Source: a virus
Reading direction: 5' to 3' (one strand)
DNA: 21,864 nucleotides
IMG/VR virus record: IMGVR_UViG_3300047300_000543
Span: 1 to 21,864 of that record
The position numbers and the translations under genes were made by a program. Positions 5,630 through 12,583 of this stretch are shown here, in pieces (positions within the stretch are counted from its first letter, which is position 1; each line of letters begins with the position of its first letter). Under the pieces are notes generated by a model. The model was given only the letters and a program-made list of their open reading frames with translations, did not search any database and was not told where the DNA came from.

Positions 5630-5868
5630 GATTCATAAAGAAACCCGTGGTGATCGAGGCCACACAGTTTTGGGTCAATACCCCTGAGGGTTGGCCCGAG
5701 GGTGTATACAAGGACGGCACGTCACCCACAGGGTACCGCATCGACACCCTTGAGGGAAGCCATGAAGTAACCGAGGGTGACTGGATCATCACGGGTGTAA
5801 AGGGTGAGCGTTACCCATGCAAGCCCGACATTTTCAAAATGACATACGAACCATTGGAGAAAGCATGA
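5626..5868 (+). CDS. PGDYG-like phage protein
   Basis: This 80-residue protein has the features of a widespread small phage family. It starts KKPVVIEATQFW and has a late GDWIITGVKGERYPCKPDIF motif (from about residue 51) followed by a short end. That pattern resembles the PGDYG/phage small protein group with no proven function. An AAGGAG site precedes the ATG, which overlaps the previous stop. It probably acts in the cytoplasm. Confidence 0.75.
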   Translation: MRFIKKPVVIEATQFWVNTPEGWPEGVYKDGTSPTGYRIDTLEGSHEVTEGDWIITGVKGERYPCKPDIFKMTYEPLEKA

Positions 5869-6086
5869 GATCATTAGAAGACTACGACATCCGCGACGTG
5901 GCCGAGTACCTGCGGGACTGGGGCTACGTGGTGACAAGCCCCGACGATGGTGCAGGCAATGGCCTATGGATCAGCCCCGACCAACTTAATGACATCGAGC
6001 GCCTACTGGTGTGCGGTCAAAAAGAGGCGGCACAAAACGACCTATTTGACCTATTCGGGAAAACCCTTAACAGGAGCATGACATGA
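5865..6086 (+). CDS. Small phage protein of unknown function (73 aa)
   Basis: The start at 5865 overlaps the previous stop (ATGA) and follows GGAG; an upstream in-frame ATG lies inside the previous gene. It is an acidic alpha/beta protein with LEDYDIRDVAEYLRDWGYVV, then SPDQLNDIERLL. The N-terminal part looks like a small helical domain. Not recognised further. Confidence 0.7.
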   Translation: MRSLEDYDIRDVAEYLRDWGYVVTSPDDGAGNGLWISPDQLNDIERLLVCGQKEAAQNDLFDLFGKTLNRSMT

Positions 6087-6307
6087 AGACTGAACCAAAG
6101 ATCAACCGATTTACCCTAGAAGACCAAATCATTGAGTGTTGGGGCGTCGTGGACGACCTAGACATGATCTACAGCACCGAGGCCCTGTACGAGGACCAAG
6201 ACCGCATGATGAACGTGCTACTAGGCATGCAGGAGTTGTACAGGATGCGCTTTGAGCGCCTGTTTGACACATTTACTCAACTTGTCCATGAAAAGAAAAT
6301 CAAATGA
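6083..6307 (+). CDS. Conserved-type helical phage protein (74 aa)
   Basis: The pattern FTLEDQIIECWGVVDDLDMIY, then MMNVLLGMQELYRMRFERLFDTF, resembles an all-helical protein found in many tailed phages whose function is unknown. An AGGAG site precedes the ATG, which overlaps the previous stop. Confidence 0.75.
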   Translation: MKTEPKINRFTLEDQIIECWGVVDDLDMIYSTEALYEDQDRMMNVLLGMQELYRMRFERLFDTFTQLVHEKKIK

Positions 6308-6465
6308 TCAATATACATGTAGCGTATAACGCCACACAGGAGCGTTGGGAGGTTTGGGCAGGGTCAGGCCGCACCTACGTCGGAAAATCGCGCCTAGAGG
6401 CGATTGAGGCCTTCACGGCCCGTTTGCCGCCCGATACACCGGTCAGGGTGGTGTACCCATCATGA
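6304..6465 (+). CDS. Small phage protein of unknown function (53 aa)
   Basis: It starts and ends in ATGA overlaps. It reads as a short strand-helix-strand unit (ERWEVWAGSGRTYVGKSRLE, then a helix and PPDTPVRVVYPS). The strand-GxGRTYxGKSRLEA motif is reminiscent of very small phage proteins that modify host enzymes, but no family can be named. Confidence 0.55.
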   Translation: MINIHVAYNATQERWEVWAGSGRTYVGKSRLEAIEAFTARLPPDTPVRVVYPS

Positions 6466-6566
6466 CACTGCCCCTACTAGGCCTATTCGGTGCACTGGTC
6501 CTGTGGGCGGCCAAACAGACAAGGTGGGCCCTTGTTTTGGTGTGCGTAGTGTGCATTTTTGACTGA
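6462..6566 (+). CDS. Tiny hydrophobic protein (34 aa)
   Basis: It has two short hydrophobic stretches (LPLLGLFGALVLWA and WALVLVCVVCIF) split by AKQTR, so it could form a membrane hairpin. The ATG overlaps the previous stop. It is the last gene before the 6567-6820 non-coding block. Function unknown. Confidence 0.5.
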   Translation: MTLPLLGLFGALVLWAAKQTRWALVLVCVVCIFD

Positions 6567-6567
6567 T

Positions 6568-6580
6568 TTGCTTAAATTTT

Positions 6581-6586
<6 letters not shown>
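6568..6586. repeat. Perfect 19-bp palindrome
   Basis: TTGCTTAAA, then T, then TTTAAGCAA: nine perfect pairs around one base, two bases after the stop at 6566. It could be an operator or a transcription end of the upstream operon. Confidence 0.8.
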
Positions 6587-6799
<213 letters not shown>

Positions 6800-6808
6800 T
6801 TTTACGAC

Positions 6809-6817
6809 TGTGGATAA
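6809..6817 (-). promoter_or_regulatory. DnaA box
   Basis: TGTGGATAA is the exact reverse complement of the consensus DnaA box TTATCCACA. It lies three bases before the ATG at 6821 and next to the inverted repeat. Only one other exact match was seen, inside the SNF2 gene (17935-17943). Confidence 0.5.
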
Positions 6818-6820
6818 CTT

Positions 6821-7018
6821 ATGACCGGAAAAACAGGATGGCCGGCAGGGTTACTGCAGGACGACGATGGTAGACTGAGCAGGTGGTTTGCAAGCAGGCC
6901 GGATGCAAGGTATGTGTTCTTATTAAATTTGGAGAAACAAAATGAAGATGAAAAAGACGAGCGAGGTGTTCCGCGCGGCCAAGAAATTCTTGAGCAAGGG
7001 CAACAAGGACAAGACTGA
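6821..7018 (+). CDS. Possible phage protein with GWPAGLLQDD motif (65 aa)
   Basis: The N-terminus (KTGWPAGLLQDDDGRLSRWF, then ASRPDAR) looks like a small protein type seen in other phages, where it continues differently. Here the frame runs on for some 30 residues that overlap the 6942 gene and look low-complexity (EKQNEDEKDE). It may be a truncated or decayed copy. No ribosome site is obvious. Confidence 0.4.
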   Translation: MTGKTGWPAGLLQDDDGRLSRWFASRPDARYVFLLNLEKQNEDEKDERGVPRGQEILEQGQQGQD

Positions 7019-7259
7019 CTATATTTGTTGCGCGATTCATGACGCGGAGTGTGCCGATTTGGTGACAGGAAGGGCGGCAGACCGCGCCAGACACGTAATT
7101 CAACGTCGACTGAAAGACAACGTGTCAGTTACAAGTTGGTTGAAAGATCGAGGGTTTGTACCAATGAACAAAGACCCCTACAATAACGTGCAGGTGCAGA
7201 AGTACCGCCACCGGTGGCTAAACGCCCTGATCAGGGAATTCGAGGCAAAGGGAGATTGA
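6942..7259 (+). CDS. Small basic phage protein of unknown function (105 aa)
   Basis: It has a GGAG site eight bases before the ATG. Highly basic and helical, it has two Cys in the first third (YICCAIHDAEC) and a C-terminal helix ending EFEAKGD. Nucleic-acid binding is possible. No known domain is seen. It is the first well-supported gene after the candidate origin and starts the second operon. Confidence 0.7.
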   Translation: MKMKKTSEVFRAAKKFLSKGNKDKTDYICCAIHDAECADLVTGRAADRARHVIQRRLKDNVSVTSWLKDRGFVPMNKDPYNNVQVQKYRHRWLNALIREFEAKGD

Positions 7260-7260
7260 C

Positions 7261-7449
7261 ATGGACAAACCAACACACTTTACAGACAACCACGCGGTGA
7301 GCATGACCCTGCGTGACTACTTTGCGGCAAGGGCTTTGCAAAATTTCAGAGATCAAATTGGTTCTCAGTCTGACCAAGAATGGTTTGATCAGATGGCAGA
7401 AGGCGCATATCGCATGGCAGACGCAATGATGAAAGCGAGGGAGCAATGA
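7261..7449 (+). CDS. Conserved-type small phage protein (62 aa)
   Basis: It contains MTLRDYFAARALQ followed by AYRMADAMMKAREQ, a pattern seen in many short phage proteins of unknown function. It starts one base after the previous stop. All helical and soluble. The stop overlaps the next ATG. Confidence 0.75.
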   Translation: MDKPTHFTDNHAVSMTLRDYFAARALQNFRDQIGSQSDQEWFDQMAEGAYRMADAMMKAREQ

Positions 7450-7694
7450 AAAAGTGGGACGACCTAGACGACGCCCTTGTTGGGTTTACACAAATCTACC
7501 TAGACGGGGAGAGGGCCCACACACTGGTGTACAGTGGGGACAGGATAATCGACCTACTTAAGAACAGGGACGGCATGGAGTGGGACGAGGCCTTGGATTA
7601 CATTGACTTCAACCTAGATAACGCGTACATTGGCAAGGACACCCCACTGATCGTGTGGGACTTGCCTGATGATTGGGAGGAACAGGACCTATGA
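7446..7694 (+). CDS. Small acidic phage protein (82 aa)
   Basis: It has ATGA overlaps on both sides. Acidic and aromatic, it has a MEWDEALDYIDFNLDNAYIG segment like that of a family of short phage proteins. The C-terminus is PLIVWDLPDDWEEQDL. Function unknown; a host-inhibitor role would be speculation. Confidence 0.7.
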   Translation: MKKWDDLDDALVGFTQIYLDGERAHTLVYSGDRIIDLLKNRDGMEWDEALDYIDFNLDNAYIGKDTPLIVWDLPDDWEEQDL

Positions 7695-8038
7695 ACCAAG
7701 AAGACGAAGAATTCAACAGGATCGAGCGCGAGTCCAAACTGCGCATGGACCTAATTCGCGACGTTAAAAACCGCAACAAGGCCATGGACCGAGAGTACGA
7801 CAGCCTAGTGTTCAGGCCTTGGATGGTGTTCAACGTGGGGTGCATCGAGTGTGGCGTGAGTTCCAACGTGGTGGGGCTTTACGCAACCAAGGAGGAGGCC
7901 GACCAAGTTGCCAAAACCTGTGAAGACCACCTACACTGGCGCGAGGGAGGCCAAAATGCCTTTGCGGTGTTCGACCTGCGTGCCCCACAGGACCAAGAGT
8001 ACACAGACGTCATTGCCAACGTGAAGGACAAAAAATGA
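7691..8038 (+). CDS. Phage protein of unknown function (115 aa)
   Basis: The start at 7691 overlaps the previous stop; an ATG six codons earlier lies inside the previous gene. The N-terminal third is a charged helix (FNRIERESKLRMDLIRDV). The rest is alpha/beta with two Cys (VGCIECGV) and a third (CEDHLHW), so a small metal site is possible. Not recognised. Confidence 0.7.
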   Translation: MNQEDEEFNRIERESKLRMDLIRDVKNRNKAMDREYDSLVFRPWMVFNVGCIECGVSSNVVGLYATKEEADQVAKTCEDHLHWREGGQNAFAVFDLRAPQDQEYTDVIANVKDKK

Positions 8039-8214
8039 AGCTATACGAGGTGCCAAGACACAGCACAGTCATTTTGGACACAGGCGAAGAGATTTACTTC
8101 TACCGAGTTGACGGCATGTATTCACACTGCAAAAACAAAGAGGGCGACGTGGTGCACCTACCCGCGTGGACCGAGGTGACAGTCAAAGAGGAGCCACTAC
8201 ATCATGCAACCTGA
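8035..8214 (+). CDS. Small phage protein of unknown function (59 aa)
   Basis: It starts in ATGA overlap with the preceding gene and overlaps the next by 11 bases. It is beta-rich (YEVPRHSTVIL, then EEIYFYRVDGMYSHC, then VVHLPAWTEVTV) and ends with two His. The strand pattern is that of a tiny SH3-like or cold-shock-like barrel, with no firm match. Confidence 0.6.
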   Translation: MKLYEVPRHSTVILDTGEEIYFYRVDGMYSHCKNKEGDVVHLPAWTEVTVKEEPLHHAT

Positions 8215-8431
8215 AATGTTCATGTTGTGGATTTTCGCGGGGTGTATTGCCTGCGCGCTGATCCTCGGGGGCATCATCGACGCGTACGAGCACTGGAACA
8301 ATTGCAGACACAAATGGACCGCGTGGTCGACGCCTGAGAAGCCCGAGCCAAACTACTATAAACCAACATACCCATACCAAACAAGGTGTTGCATCCACTG
8401 CAACCAATTTGAAAAGAGAGACATCACATGA
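8204..8431 (+). CDS. Small membrane protein with Cys-rich tail (75 aa)
   Basis: It has an N-terminal transmembrane helix (MLWIFAGCIACALILGGII, residues 7-25). A cytoplasmic-looking tail carries HKWTAW and four Cys (C34, C62, C63, C66; CCIHC). Phage proteins with a HKWxxW segment and late CxxC are common and likely bind zinc, but their job is unknown. Confidence 0.7.
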   Translation: MQPEMFMLWIFAGCIACALILGGIIDAYEHWNNCRHKWTAWSTPEKPEPNYYKPTYPYQTRCCIHCNQFEKRDIT

Positions 8432-8805
8432 CCAAAGAAGAAGCATTGAAGTTGACAGAGATACTGAACCACGCGATATGGGACAGCGTGCAGGTTGTCA
8501 TAGAGCCAAAACCACAAATACCTAAATGCAACCCGCACCCCAAGGCACCACACGGGTTTAACAGGCAAGCAAGCCACAGTGCAGACCGGTACGTGTGCGA
8601 TTGTGAAGGGTGGGACGCGTATCAGGCCGGCAGGGAGGATGGCGTGCAGGCTATGATGGATTACCAAAATGCCGACCACCAGTACCTCACAGCCACAGAG
8701 ATCGTGGACTGCGCCACCGCGGTGTACCAGTGTGACCCCAACGACGTGACAGAGAACGACATCAAGTTCGCGCGCCACATTGAGCGCCTTACACTGGAGA
8801 AATAA
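8428..8805 (+). CDS. Phage protein of unknown function (125 aa)
   Basis: It starts in ATGA overlap and ends in TAATG overlap with the sigma gene. It has a helical N-terminus and a central Cys pair (YVCDCEGWDAYQAGREDG), followed by helical acidic stretches. The GWDAYQAGREDG helix resembles a segment seen in other phage small proteins. Function unknown. Confidence 0.7.
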   Translation: MTKEEALKLTEILNHAIWDSVQVVIEPKPQIPKCNPHPKAPHGFNRQASHSADRYVCDCEGWDAYQAGREDGVQAMMDYQNADHQYLTATEIVDCATAVYQCDPNDVTENDIKFARHIERLTLEK

Positions 8806-9326
8806 TGAGAAAGCCACTACTGACAGCGCAGGAGGAGATCGACCTGCACCACCGGATCGCGCAGGGTGACGAGGAGGCCCACGAGCGTTTGGTGGAGGCC
8901 AACATGGGCCTCGTGGTTTACATCGTGCAGAAACTCCCACAGTGGGACATGGCAGGCAGTATGACCCGCGACGACCTGTTGCAAGAGGGCTACATGGCCC
9001 TCATGAAGGCGGCACACAAATGGAAACCACAGGGCCGGTTTGCAACCTACGCGCGCACAGTGGTTAAGAGCCAAGTACTGCGTGCGGTGGAGAACAAGGC
9101 GCTACTGATCCACGTGCCCGTGGCGGTGCAGGAGGACCTGCGCAAGATCAAGCGGGTGGAAACCGAGTTGGCCCAAGTGCTCAACAGGGAGCCCACGCCC
9201 AAAGAGGTGGCCAAGATAACAGGCTTGTCAGAGAACCGCGTGCGTGATAGACTGGTTGTGAGCCAACGACAACCCGTGTCACTAGACGCGTACAAACGCG
9301 ACCAAATAGAAGAGAGTGAAGAATGA
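8805..9326 (+). CDS. Sigma-70-family factor lacking region 4
   Basis: This 173-residue protein resembles primary-type sigma factors. Region 1.2 (LTAQEEIDLHHRIAQGDEEA, ~7-26) runs on as HERLVEANMGLVVYIVQKL. Region 2 carries DDLLQEGYMALMKAA (56-70), GRFATYARTVVKSQVLRAVE (77-96) and HVPVAVQEDL (103-112). Region 3 has REPTPKEVAKITGL then SENRVRDRL (128-150) and QPVSLDAYK. It stops right there, so the -35-binding region 4 is absent. It would bind core RNA polymerase and recognise -10 elements, perhaps extended ones. Its start overlaps the previous stop. A region-4-like protein lies at 18383, so the two may act together. A stand-alone activator is another possibility. Confidence 0.9.
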   Translation: MRKPLLTAQEEIDLHHRIAQGDEEAHERLVEANMGLVVYIVQKLPQWDMAGSMTRDDLLQEGYMALMKAAHKWKPQGRFATYARTVVKSQVLRAVENKALLIHVPVAVQEDLRKIKRVETELAQVLNREPTPKEVAKITGLSENRVRDRLVVSQRQPVSLDAYKRDQIEESEE

Positions 9327-9601
9327 TGATTGACCGAATGATTAACTTGGTGGAGGCCTACAAGCGGTCGTACGAATTGGAGCGCGCACGAGCGGACCGA
9401 TTAGTTGACGACGCCATGTTGGGTCGGCACCTGAGGCCCCTATTCACCCGCGAGGGTGAGGTGTGGTCCATCAACCAGACCCTCATTGGCCCGTCGTTAG
9501 ACGAGGCAATATGGAACCCCGACGCGTATGATCAACTAGACAGCCTATCGGCTAAGATGGAGTACAGGTATGAAGACGACGACAGTGTTGAAACTAGCTA
9601 G
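9323..9601 (+). CDS. Phage protein of unknown function (92 aa)
   Basis: It starts in ATGA overlap with the sigma gene. The N-terminal half is a charged helix (NLVEAYKRSYELERARADRL) that could form a coiled coil. The second half is acidic and strand-rich. Its 3' end overlaps the next gene by 32 bases in another frame. Coupling to the sigma gene may hint at a linked role, for instance as a binding partner, but this is guesswork. Confidence 0.65.
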   Translation: MMIDRMINLVEAYKRSYELERARADRLVDDAMLGRHLRPLFTREGEVWSINQTLIGPSLDEAIWNPDAYDQLDSLSAKMEYRYEDDDSVETS

Positions 9602-9920
9602 GACCCTCGTGCTGATTGGGTGCGCCTCATTTGAAGTGAGTGCTCACTCCGCGCAGTTGTCGATCGACAACCTCAGAGCCGCACTGCGTGACCAGTACAC
9701 ACCCGAGGCGGTGCAGGCGGCAGGGTACGTCATGGGCGCGTACGACGCCATGGAGGGCATCGTGCACTGCCCCACGGGCATGCCACCGACCCGCGACACA
9801 CTGTTGAAGTGGACCCGCGAGGGACTGGCGCGGTACAAGGGCCCCGACAAGGGAGCAGACCACCTACTGGCGGCGGTGTTCGCAGAACGCGCGCCCTGCG
9901 CCCGCAAGGGGGTGGTATGA
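9570..9920 (+). CDS. Rap1a/Tai-like exported protein
   Basis: This 116-residue protein starts with a signal sequence. MKTTTVLKLARTLVLIGC carries a possible lipobox at Cys18 (LIGC), with VSA as a plausible alternative type-I cleavage site. The mature part has the pattern of Rap1a/Tai immunity-like domains: AAGYVMGAYDAMEGIVHCP (Cys67), then a helix, a HLLAAV helix and a late Cys (FAERAPC, Cys110), which would form the disulfide. Members protect Gram-negative cells from secreted toxins; a phage copy might act in the periplasm, for example in superinfection exclusion. The family is likely, the role is inference. Confidence 0.65.
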   Translation: MKTTTVLKLARTLVLIGCASFEVSAHSAQLSIDNLRAALRDQYTPEAVQAAGYVMGAYDAMEGIVHCPTGMPPTRDTLLKWTREGLARYKGPDKGADHLLAAVFAERAPCARKGVV

Positions 9921-10099
9921 CACGCTACCTAGTTTGTAAGCACCAAGTATTCCGCGACCCGTATGGTTGGGGTATTTACAGCGCGTTCACTATCTATGGC
10001 CACATTTTCGAGCATAAAGAAAACGCCAAAGCAGTGGCCGCGATCAAAAACAGAACGGCAAAGAAGTACTTTTACAAGGTCAAAAGGATAGAAGTATGA
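9917..10099 (+). CDS. Small basic phage protein (60 aa)
   Basis: It starts in ATGA overlap. Basic and aromatic, it reads as two strands (RYLVCKHQVFRDPYGWGIYS), then a helix (KENAKAVAAIKNRTAKKYF) and a strand. No family is recognised. The start is set by the overlap with the Rap1a-like gene; the upstream extension of this frame lies inside it. Confidence 0.65.
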   Translation: MTRYLVCKHQVFRDPYGWGIYSAFTIYGHIFEHKENAKAVAAIKNRTAKKYFYKVKRIEV

Positions 10100-10278
10100 C
10101 CAAGCTATTAGTTCTTATACTCGCAGGGTTGTCTTGGGTAGCCGCTACATACTTCACATTTGCATTTGTGTGTTGGGACCTGAACGCAGGAAACTGGAGT
10201 GACGGCGCTCGGTTTATTTGTGCCATGGTAGGTGTGTTTTTTCCGACTATTATGATGACACGATTGGTGATGCTATGA
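10096..10278 (+). CDS. Small two-span membrane protein (60 aa)
   Basis: It has two hydrophobic segments (LLVLILAGLSWVAATYFTF, residues ~4-22, and ICAMVGVFFPTIMMTRLV, ~41-58) linked by a short polar loop with WDLNAGNWSDG. It is joined by ATGA overlaps. Not a recognised holin, though small size and two spans leave that open. Confidence 0.65.
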   Translation: MTKLLVLILAGLSWVAATYFTFAFVCWDLNAGNWSDGARFICAMVGVFFPTIMMTRLVML

Positions 10279-10451
10279 TTAAAGAAGAAAGAGAAGTGAT
10301 GCGCATGGCATTGGATGCGTTGAAATATGCAGTAGATGGAAGCAATTGGCACATTGTTGACCCTGCCATCACAGCCATTGAGAAATGTCTAGCAAACGAT
10401 GCCCTAGAAAAGAAGGCAGAGAACGCCAGAGATTTAGGACTGGAGTATTAG
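10275..10451 (+). CDS. Conserved-type small helical phage protein (58 aa)
   Basis: The start overlaps the previous stop. The pattern REVMRMALDALKYAVDG, then DPAITAIEKCL, is that of a short all-helical protein carried by many phages. Base composition here is more AT-rich than in the neighbours. Function unknown. Confidence 0.7.
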   Translation: MIKEEREVMRMALDALKYAVDGSNWHIVDPAITAIEKCLANDALEKKAENARDLGLEY

Positions 10452-10452
10452 A

Positions 10453-10629
10453 ATGAAGTACGACACCGACCAAGGGAAAATGGCCAAGGGGCTATTCGTT
10501 GAGATCATGAAGGCGATCGAGAAGTACGACGGCACGCTATACGTGCCGACAGTGCTCGGGATACTGGAGGTGGTCAAGGCGGAAATATTTCAAAACAGCA
10601 TGAGGGACATAGACGATGAGACAGACTAA
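10453..10629 (+). CDS. Small phage protein of unknown function (58 aa)
   Basis: It begins one base after the previous stop (TAG A ATG). It is mostly helical (MAKGLFVEIMKAIEKY, then PTVLGILEVVKAEIF), with an acidic end (IDDETD). It overlaps the 10616 gene by 14 bases. No motif is recognised. Confidence 0.6.
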   Translation: MKYDTDQGKMAKGLFVEIMKAIEKYDGTLYVPTVLGILEVVKAEIFQNSMRDIDDETD

Positions 10630-10861
10630 AGGAACAATCAAAGACGTGTTCGAGGCCAACCAACGCAGACTGGCGCGCAAGCGTGAGCGTGAGCGCGAGT
10701 ACGCGAAGGCCAACAGGGACAAGGTGAACGCGTACCGACGCGCCCTGAAGGCCAAGAAGGCGGCCGAGTTCGAGGCCAACAAGGTCAGAACCGCGTACCA
10801 CGCAGACTGGAAGGGCACCACCTACACCTGCCCCGAGTTGACGTACAGGGGGTTGGCATGA
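10616..10861 (+). CDS. Small highly basic phage protein (81 aa)
   Basis: The first 50 residues are strongly basic and helical (RRLARKREREREYAKANRDK), and ANRDKVNAYRR matches the ANRDK repeats of the HNH protein at 16332. The C-terminus (TTYTCPELTYRGLA) is strand-like. It may bind nucleic acid, or be a leftover linker from such a nuclease. Coupled to its neighbours by overlap. Confidence 0.65.
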   Translation: MRQTKGTIKDVFEANQRRLARKREREREYAKANRDKVNAYRRALKAKKAAEFEANKVRTAYHADWKGTTYTCPELTYRGLA

Positions 10862-11172
10862 GAGACAAAATGTTGTTTTGCTATGGTGCGGCCCCTGTTA
10901 AACCAGTGACCGAAGATTTTCCATTAAGATTTACGGGACATCATATTATTGGTGGCAATGAAGAGACGGAAGAAACGGGAGGATATTGGGATACGGAAGA
11001 ACAGGCAATAATTCAGTTTGCCATACAGTTTGAAAGGTTTGCCATGAACACCCAAGGCAAGTACTTATTTGTAAGACGTGCGCCTGTTGTTGAAGAGGCG
11101 GTTTTCGGGCCCGAAACTAAATGGCGCATGATTGGCCGCTTCTCTGTTGCAAGACTAAAGGAGTTGGCATGA
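10858..11172 (+). CDS. Phage protein of unknown function (104 aa)
   Basis: It starts in ATGA overlap. Strand-rich N-terminus, acidic middle (EETEETGGYWDTEE), then a helix and strand end (GRFSVARLKELA). DNA here is richer in A/T than nearby genes, which suggests recent acquisition. Not recognised. Confidence 0.65.
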   Translation: MRDKMLFCYGAAPVKPVTEDFPLRFTGHHIIGGNEETEETGGYWDTEEQAIIQFAIQFERFAMNTQGKYLFVRRAPVVEEAVFGPETKWRMIGRFSVARLKELA

Positions 11173-11357
11173 AACGTGCTAGAATGTTACAATTGGCCGA
11201 ACAGGCGGGTTTCATCATGTGGTCAGACTGCGACTGGAAACCGAAGGGCGCGACCATAGACTGGTCGTGCGACTACGACAAAGAGTTGAGGAAGTTTGCC
11301 AAACTGGTGGAGGCCGAGTGCAGTAGACCCCACAGGGTCAAAATTAAGGTGAAATAG
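11169..11357 (+). CDS. Small phage protein (62 aa)
   Basis: The start overlaps the previous stop. The pattern MLQLAEQAGFIMWSD, then DKELRKFAKLVEAEC, is typical of a short phage family with unknown function. Two Cys (DCDW and SCDY) are present. Basic C-terminus. Confidence 0.7.
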   Translation: MKRARMLQLAEQAGFIMWSDCDWKPKGATIDWSCDYDKELRKFAKLVEAECSRPHRVKIKVK

Positions 11358-11358
11358 C

Positions 11359-11502
11359 ATGAGCGGGTGGTTAATTGCCCTTACAGGGCTAATTTATGCG
11401 GGCGTGGCAGTTGAGCAGGGGCTCAAGGGCAACATGCCTATGTGTTTAACGTACCTTGGCTACGCGTTTGCAAACGTCGGCCTGTACAAACTAGCGAGTT
11501 GA
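11359..11502 (+). CDS. Small membrane protein (47 aa)
   Basis: It reads MSGWLIALTGLIYAGVAVEQ, then a short loop (GLKGNMPMC) and LTYLGYAFANVGLYKLAS: two hydrophobic helices with a Glu in the first. This pattern recurs in tailed phages. It starts one base after the previous stop. Function unknown. Confidence 0.65.
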   Translation: MSGWLIALTGLIYAGVAVEQGLKGNMPMCLTYLGYAFANVGLYKLAS

Positions 11503-11504
11503 TT

Positions 11505-11696
11505 ATGATCTCAGAAGTTGACCTTAGGGACTTTGACTACATCACTGTGGAGGCCGTCAAGGAGAACGAAGACGGGTCCTGTGACTGCACCATCAACATG
11601 GGGCCACTGGCCACCAAGTACCTGCTAAATTTTGCATTCATTGGCGTGCTCAAGGGCGCCATCGCTGAAGGCAAGCTGTACACAACGAAGGACTGA
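11505..11696 (+). CDS. Conserved-type small phage protein (63 aa)
   Basis: The start at 11505 is two bases after the previous stop; the upstream extension of this frame overlaps the membrane-protein gene. It is acidic (DFDYITVEAVKENEDGSCDC), with an end (GVLKGAIAEGKLYTTKD) like that of other small phage proteins. Function unknown. Confidence 0.7.
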   Translation: MISEVDLRDFDYITVEAVKENEDGSCDCTINMGPLATKYLLNFAFIGVLKGAIAEGKLYTTKD

Positions 11697-11697
11697 G

Positions 11698-12030
11698 ATG
11701 ACAGACAACGAGCGCGCACAATACGAAGCCAACCTTAAAAAACTGCCACCCGAACAGGCGGCGCAGTGGACCGAAGACGTCAGGGAGGCGTGGCTACGTG
11801 TGCGCCGAGCGCGTAAGGTCTGGCGTGCAACCCGCACACCGGCAACGCGCTGTCTAGGGTCCATCAAAGAAGACGGCCGCGCAACACCCTTGTTTATTCC
11901 AAACTTGGAATACATCAAGTACGAAGAGGCGTGGATCGACTACTGCAAAAACTACCAACCCAAATACATCTTTGAGGACCGCGCACGTGCTGGAGAAGAA
12001 GATGATTCATACGATTGGAAAAAAGCATGA
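11698..12030 (+). CDS. Phage protein of unknown function (110 aa)
   Basis: The start at 11698 overlaps no gene and is one base after the stop. A helical, charged first half (AQYEANLKKLPPEQAAQW, then VREAWLRVRRARKVWRA) is followed by a strand and helical acidic end. Nothing recognised. The upstream extension of this frame lies over the previous gene. Confidence 0.65.
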   Translation: MTDNERAQYEANLKKLPPEQAAQWTEDVREAWLRVRRARKVWRATRTPATRCLGSIKEDGRATPLFIPNLEYIKYEEAWIDYCKNYQPKYIFEDRARAGEEDDSYDWKKA

Positions 12031-12233
12031 AGGCCATACTTGAGTTCGAGTACCCTGAAGACGAGGACAAACTGCGGTACGCACTGCACGGCCAAGACGC
12101 GATCTTTGCCCTGCTAGACATTTCAGAACAACTGCGCCTGCACTACAAATACGAGGCAGACGGCAACCAAATACTGGCCAACATAAACGAGTTGGTCATC
12201 GAGGCTTTAAAACTCTGTCAGGAACCCGCATGA
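12027..12233 (+). CDS. Conserved-type phage protein (68 aa)
   Basis: The start overlaps the previous stop; an ATG four codons earlier lies inside that gene. MKAILEFEYPEDEDKLRYAL, then a helix with LLDISEQLRLHYK, matches a small family common in phages (name unknown to me). It ends in ATGA overlap. Confidence 0.75.
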   Translation: MKAILEFEYPEDEDKLRYALHGQDAIFALLDISEQLRLHYKYEADGNQILANINELVIEALKLCQEPA

Positions 12234-12583
12234 AAAAAATTATTTACGCAATCTATTTGTTTGGCGCCGTGTTGGCGTTGGTGTCAAGTTATTTTTTGGA
12301 CCCGATCACCGCGCTGTTGCTGGTGCTCATCACGCCCATGATCGCCATTACAGTCATGGAAATGCAGGGCCTCGTGCAGTTCGGTTACTACGAACCAGAG
12401 GGGCAAGACACGCCACTGCAAGAGGCCATGCGAAACAACCTGTCCCCCGAGCAGGCGGCAGACAAGTACGGCCAAGCCATCGTCAACGAGATGGACGAGC
12501 AAATTAAAGAAGTAGAGATGAGCCTCATGGAAATGAAACAGGCGCGTGAAGACGCGTCTAACCACATGCGGGGTGTTAAATGA
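12230..12583 (+). CDS. Membrane-anchored protein with coiled-coil tail (117 aa)
   Basis: Two hydrophobic segments at the N-terminus (IIYAIYLFGAVLALVSSYFL and ITALLLVLITPMIAITVM, residues ~4-44) are followed by a long acidic helix (SPEQAADKYGQAIVNEMDEQ and on, to ~110). A membrane-attached scaffold or regulator is possible. ATGA overlaps join it to its neighbours. Confidence 0.65.
   Translation: MKKIIYAIYLFGAVLALVSSYFLDPITALLLVLITPMIAITVMEMQGLVQFGYYEPEGQDTPLQEAMRNNLSPEQAADKYGQAIVNEMDEQIKEVEMSLMEMKQAREDASNHMRGVK

Noticed and set aside
8356-8940. 194-codon minus-strand frame
   Set aside because: It is the antisense of the 8428 gene and of the sigma gene start. No start context was found.
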